DNA from: a virus
DNA length: 50,335 nt
IMG/VR virus record: IMGVR_UViG_3300046171_000048
Coordinates: 1-50,335 of that record
Direction: 5' to 3' (one strand)
This document shows, in pieces, positions 49,461 to 50,335 of the stretch; the first letter of the stretch is position 1, and each line of letters begins with the position of its first letter. The translations under genes and the position numbers were made by a program. The notes below the pieces were generated by a model. The model was not told the origin of the DNA. It searched no databases and saw only the letters and a program-made list of their open reading frames with translations.

Positions 49461-50164
49461 GTACAAATCCGCTATAATCTTTTTTAGCTGTCCCTTTTGC
49501 CAGTAATCCGCATATAACGTAATTAGCGATCTGTAAATCTTAAAGTCTGTTTCATTCAGCATTAATAACTTTATAGCCCTTGTAAGTTTGTGGTAATTTC
49601 AGTTCCTAAATACTGCGGATATATTTCCACCCCTCCACAATATGTCAAATGCTTCCTTGTAGGTTATCCTCATTAAGGACTAAACGTTATATGATAATTG
49701 CTAGGATATTCACCATTGACATATTTTAAAGACCTTTTATATATCTTGGTGTAGTCGTAAAATTGTACATTTGGGAACTCTTCAAATATTCCTGTGGTTT
49801 CCCATGAAATATCACTTGTACCATTTAAACGAATACAAGGTATAAACCCCTTATTACTACAATTTTTTATATGATTAGTTATTTCTCTTTTTAATCGTGC
49901 CATAAAGGTATTACGTTCTTGAATATACCACCTTGTTTTATTGATACGTCCTTGTTTTACACTATTAAACCTACCATGCCCCGCAGTATATAAACAGGCT
50001 TTTTTACAACCTAATGAGGCTTGAGGGCATACATTAAACCCCGATTGTGTACTAGGGGCAAGATATAAAATAGCGGTCTTATAGCCTTTCTTTTGCCCTT
50101 TAATAGTCTTAGCATTGTTATCAATGTTTAATAACTTCTTTGATTTACTAAATTCTAAATACAT
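49453..50164 (-). CDS. GP88-like protein (phage replication organiser type), frameshifted
   Basis: The intact part (163 residues) shows SGFNVCPQASLGCKKACLYT with GHGRF, IPCIRLNGTSDISWE, and FPNVQFYDYTKIYKR with NYHITFS, the pattern of the GP88 family known from mycobacteriophages. It then stops early, but other frames continue: NEDNLQ (49660s), EAFDILWRGGNISAVFR (to about 49600), LKLPQTYKGYKVINA, TLRFTDR and VICGLLAKGTAKKDYSGFVL ending at 49453. All belong to the family C-terminus. Four or more indels within 200 bases point to poor read quality here. Confidence 0.7.
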
Positions 50165-50335
50165 TATATGTCCTTTCTTGTATTTGATATATTATTTACT
50201 TCTTTGAATATATCAATAACTTTCTTGTTGTCAATACTTTTTAAAAACTTTCTTGACTTCTTGACATATTCTTTTGATAAGTCCTTATCATCATATATAA
50301 AATAGTTTAATAAATCCTCGTGTTTACTTCTGATT
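50164..50335 (-). CDS. Partial hypothetical gene cut by right edge
   Basis: The minus strand is open from the right edge for 56 codons to a TAA that overlaps the GP88 start (TAATG). It is Lys/Asp-rich (RSKHEDLLNYFIYDDKDLSK) and helical. The start lies beyond the window, so the phage genome continues past 50335. The AGAAAGGA leader of the GP88-like gene is in its 3' end. Confidence 0.6.
   Translation of the reverse strand, partial: IRSKHEDLLNYFIYDDKDLSKEYVKKSRKFLKSIDNKKVIDIFKEVNNISNTRKDI

Noticed and set aside
1-50335. Integrase, tRNA genes, CRISPR array, reverse transcriptase (DGR), phage RNA polymerase
   Set aside because: Looked for on both strands by motif and layout; none seen in this window. 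The window is cut at the right edge, so absence from the whole genome is not shown.

Overview
This window is most of the genome of a tailed phage (podovirus-like), AT-rich, tightly packed, and apparently marine. The best clue to its type is the family A DNA polymerase (40110-42146, minus strand), which carries a DnaJ-like zinc-finger block between its exonuclease and polymerase domains. From general knowledge that is a hallmark of HMO-2011-type phages of marine alphaproteobacteria (SAR116, Roseobacter relatives, SAR11). The gene content (P22-like portal and adaptor set, DnaB-like helicase, TOPRIM primase, GP88-like protein, no integrase, no phage RNA polymerase seen) fits a lytic member of that group. 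The low G+C would suit a SAR11-like host, but the host is inference.

Layout. 1-525 is a non-coding left region ending in a strong sigma70-type promoter. 526-4278 holds mostly small, very basic proteins, plus a GIY-YIG-like nuclease and a protein resembling arginyl/leucyl-tRNA-protein transferases. 4409-17029 is Hsp20, packaging (small and large terminase), a small HExxH protein, portal, scaffold, major capsid protein, a perfect intrinsic terminator, then adaptor and P22 gp10-like tail protein. 17033-25570 is a tail-fibre region with tandem paralogous tip proteins alternating with chaperone-like small genes. 25584-37407 holds Cys-rich micropeptides, exported and membrane coiled-coil proteins, internal virion proteins, a holin-like protein and a T4-type lysozyme. 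All of these are on the plus strand. From 37404 rightwards nearly everything is on the minus strand: nucleases, candidate SSB, DNA polymerase, HNH endonuclease, helicase, lipoprotein, primase and small zinc-finger proteins, driven from a promoter at 46887-46915. Beyond it lies one plus-strand gene (47034-47207) with its own copy of the left promoter, then further leftward small early genes up to a GP88-like gene and a gene cut by the right edge.

How it works together. The two large arms converge at 37404-37407. The leftward arm supplies DNA replication and early small proteins. The rightward arm supplies virion, fibre and lysis genes, probably as one very long transcript from 434-461 with partial termination after the capsid genes. 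Translation is closely coupled: many genes overlap as TAATG or ATGA, and the leftward genes share a repeated AGAAAGGA-type leader.

Quality warning. At least nine conserved genes (capsid, gp10-like, fibre tip, an exported protein, two internal virion proteins, DNA polymerase, primase, GP88) are broken by single-base frameshifts, several in short homopolymers. Their reading continues cleanly in another frame on each side, so this looks like uncorrected long-read sequence and not decay. I list each as one gene and give the breakpoints.
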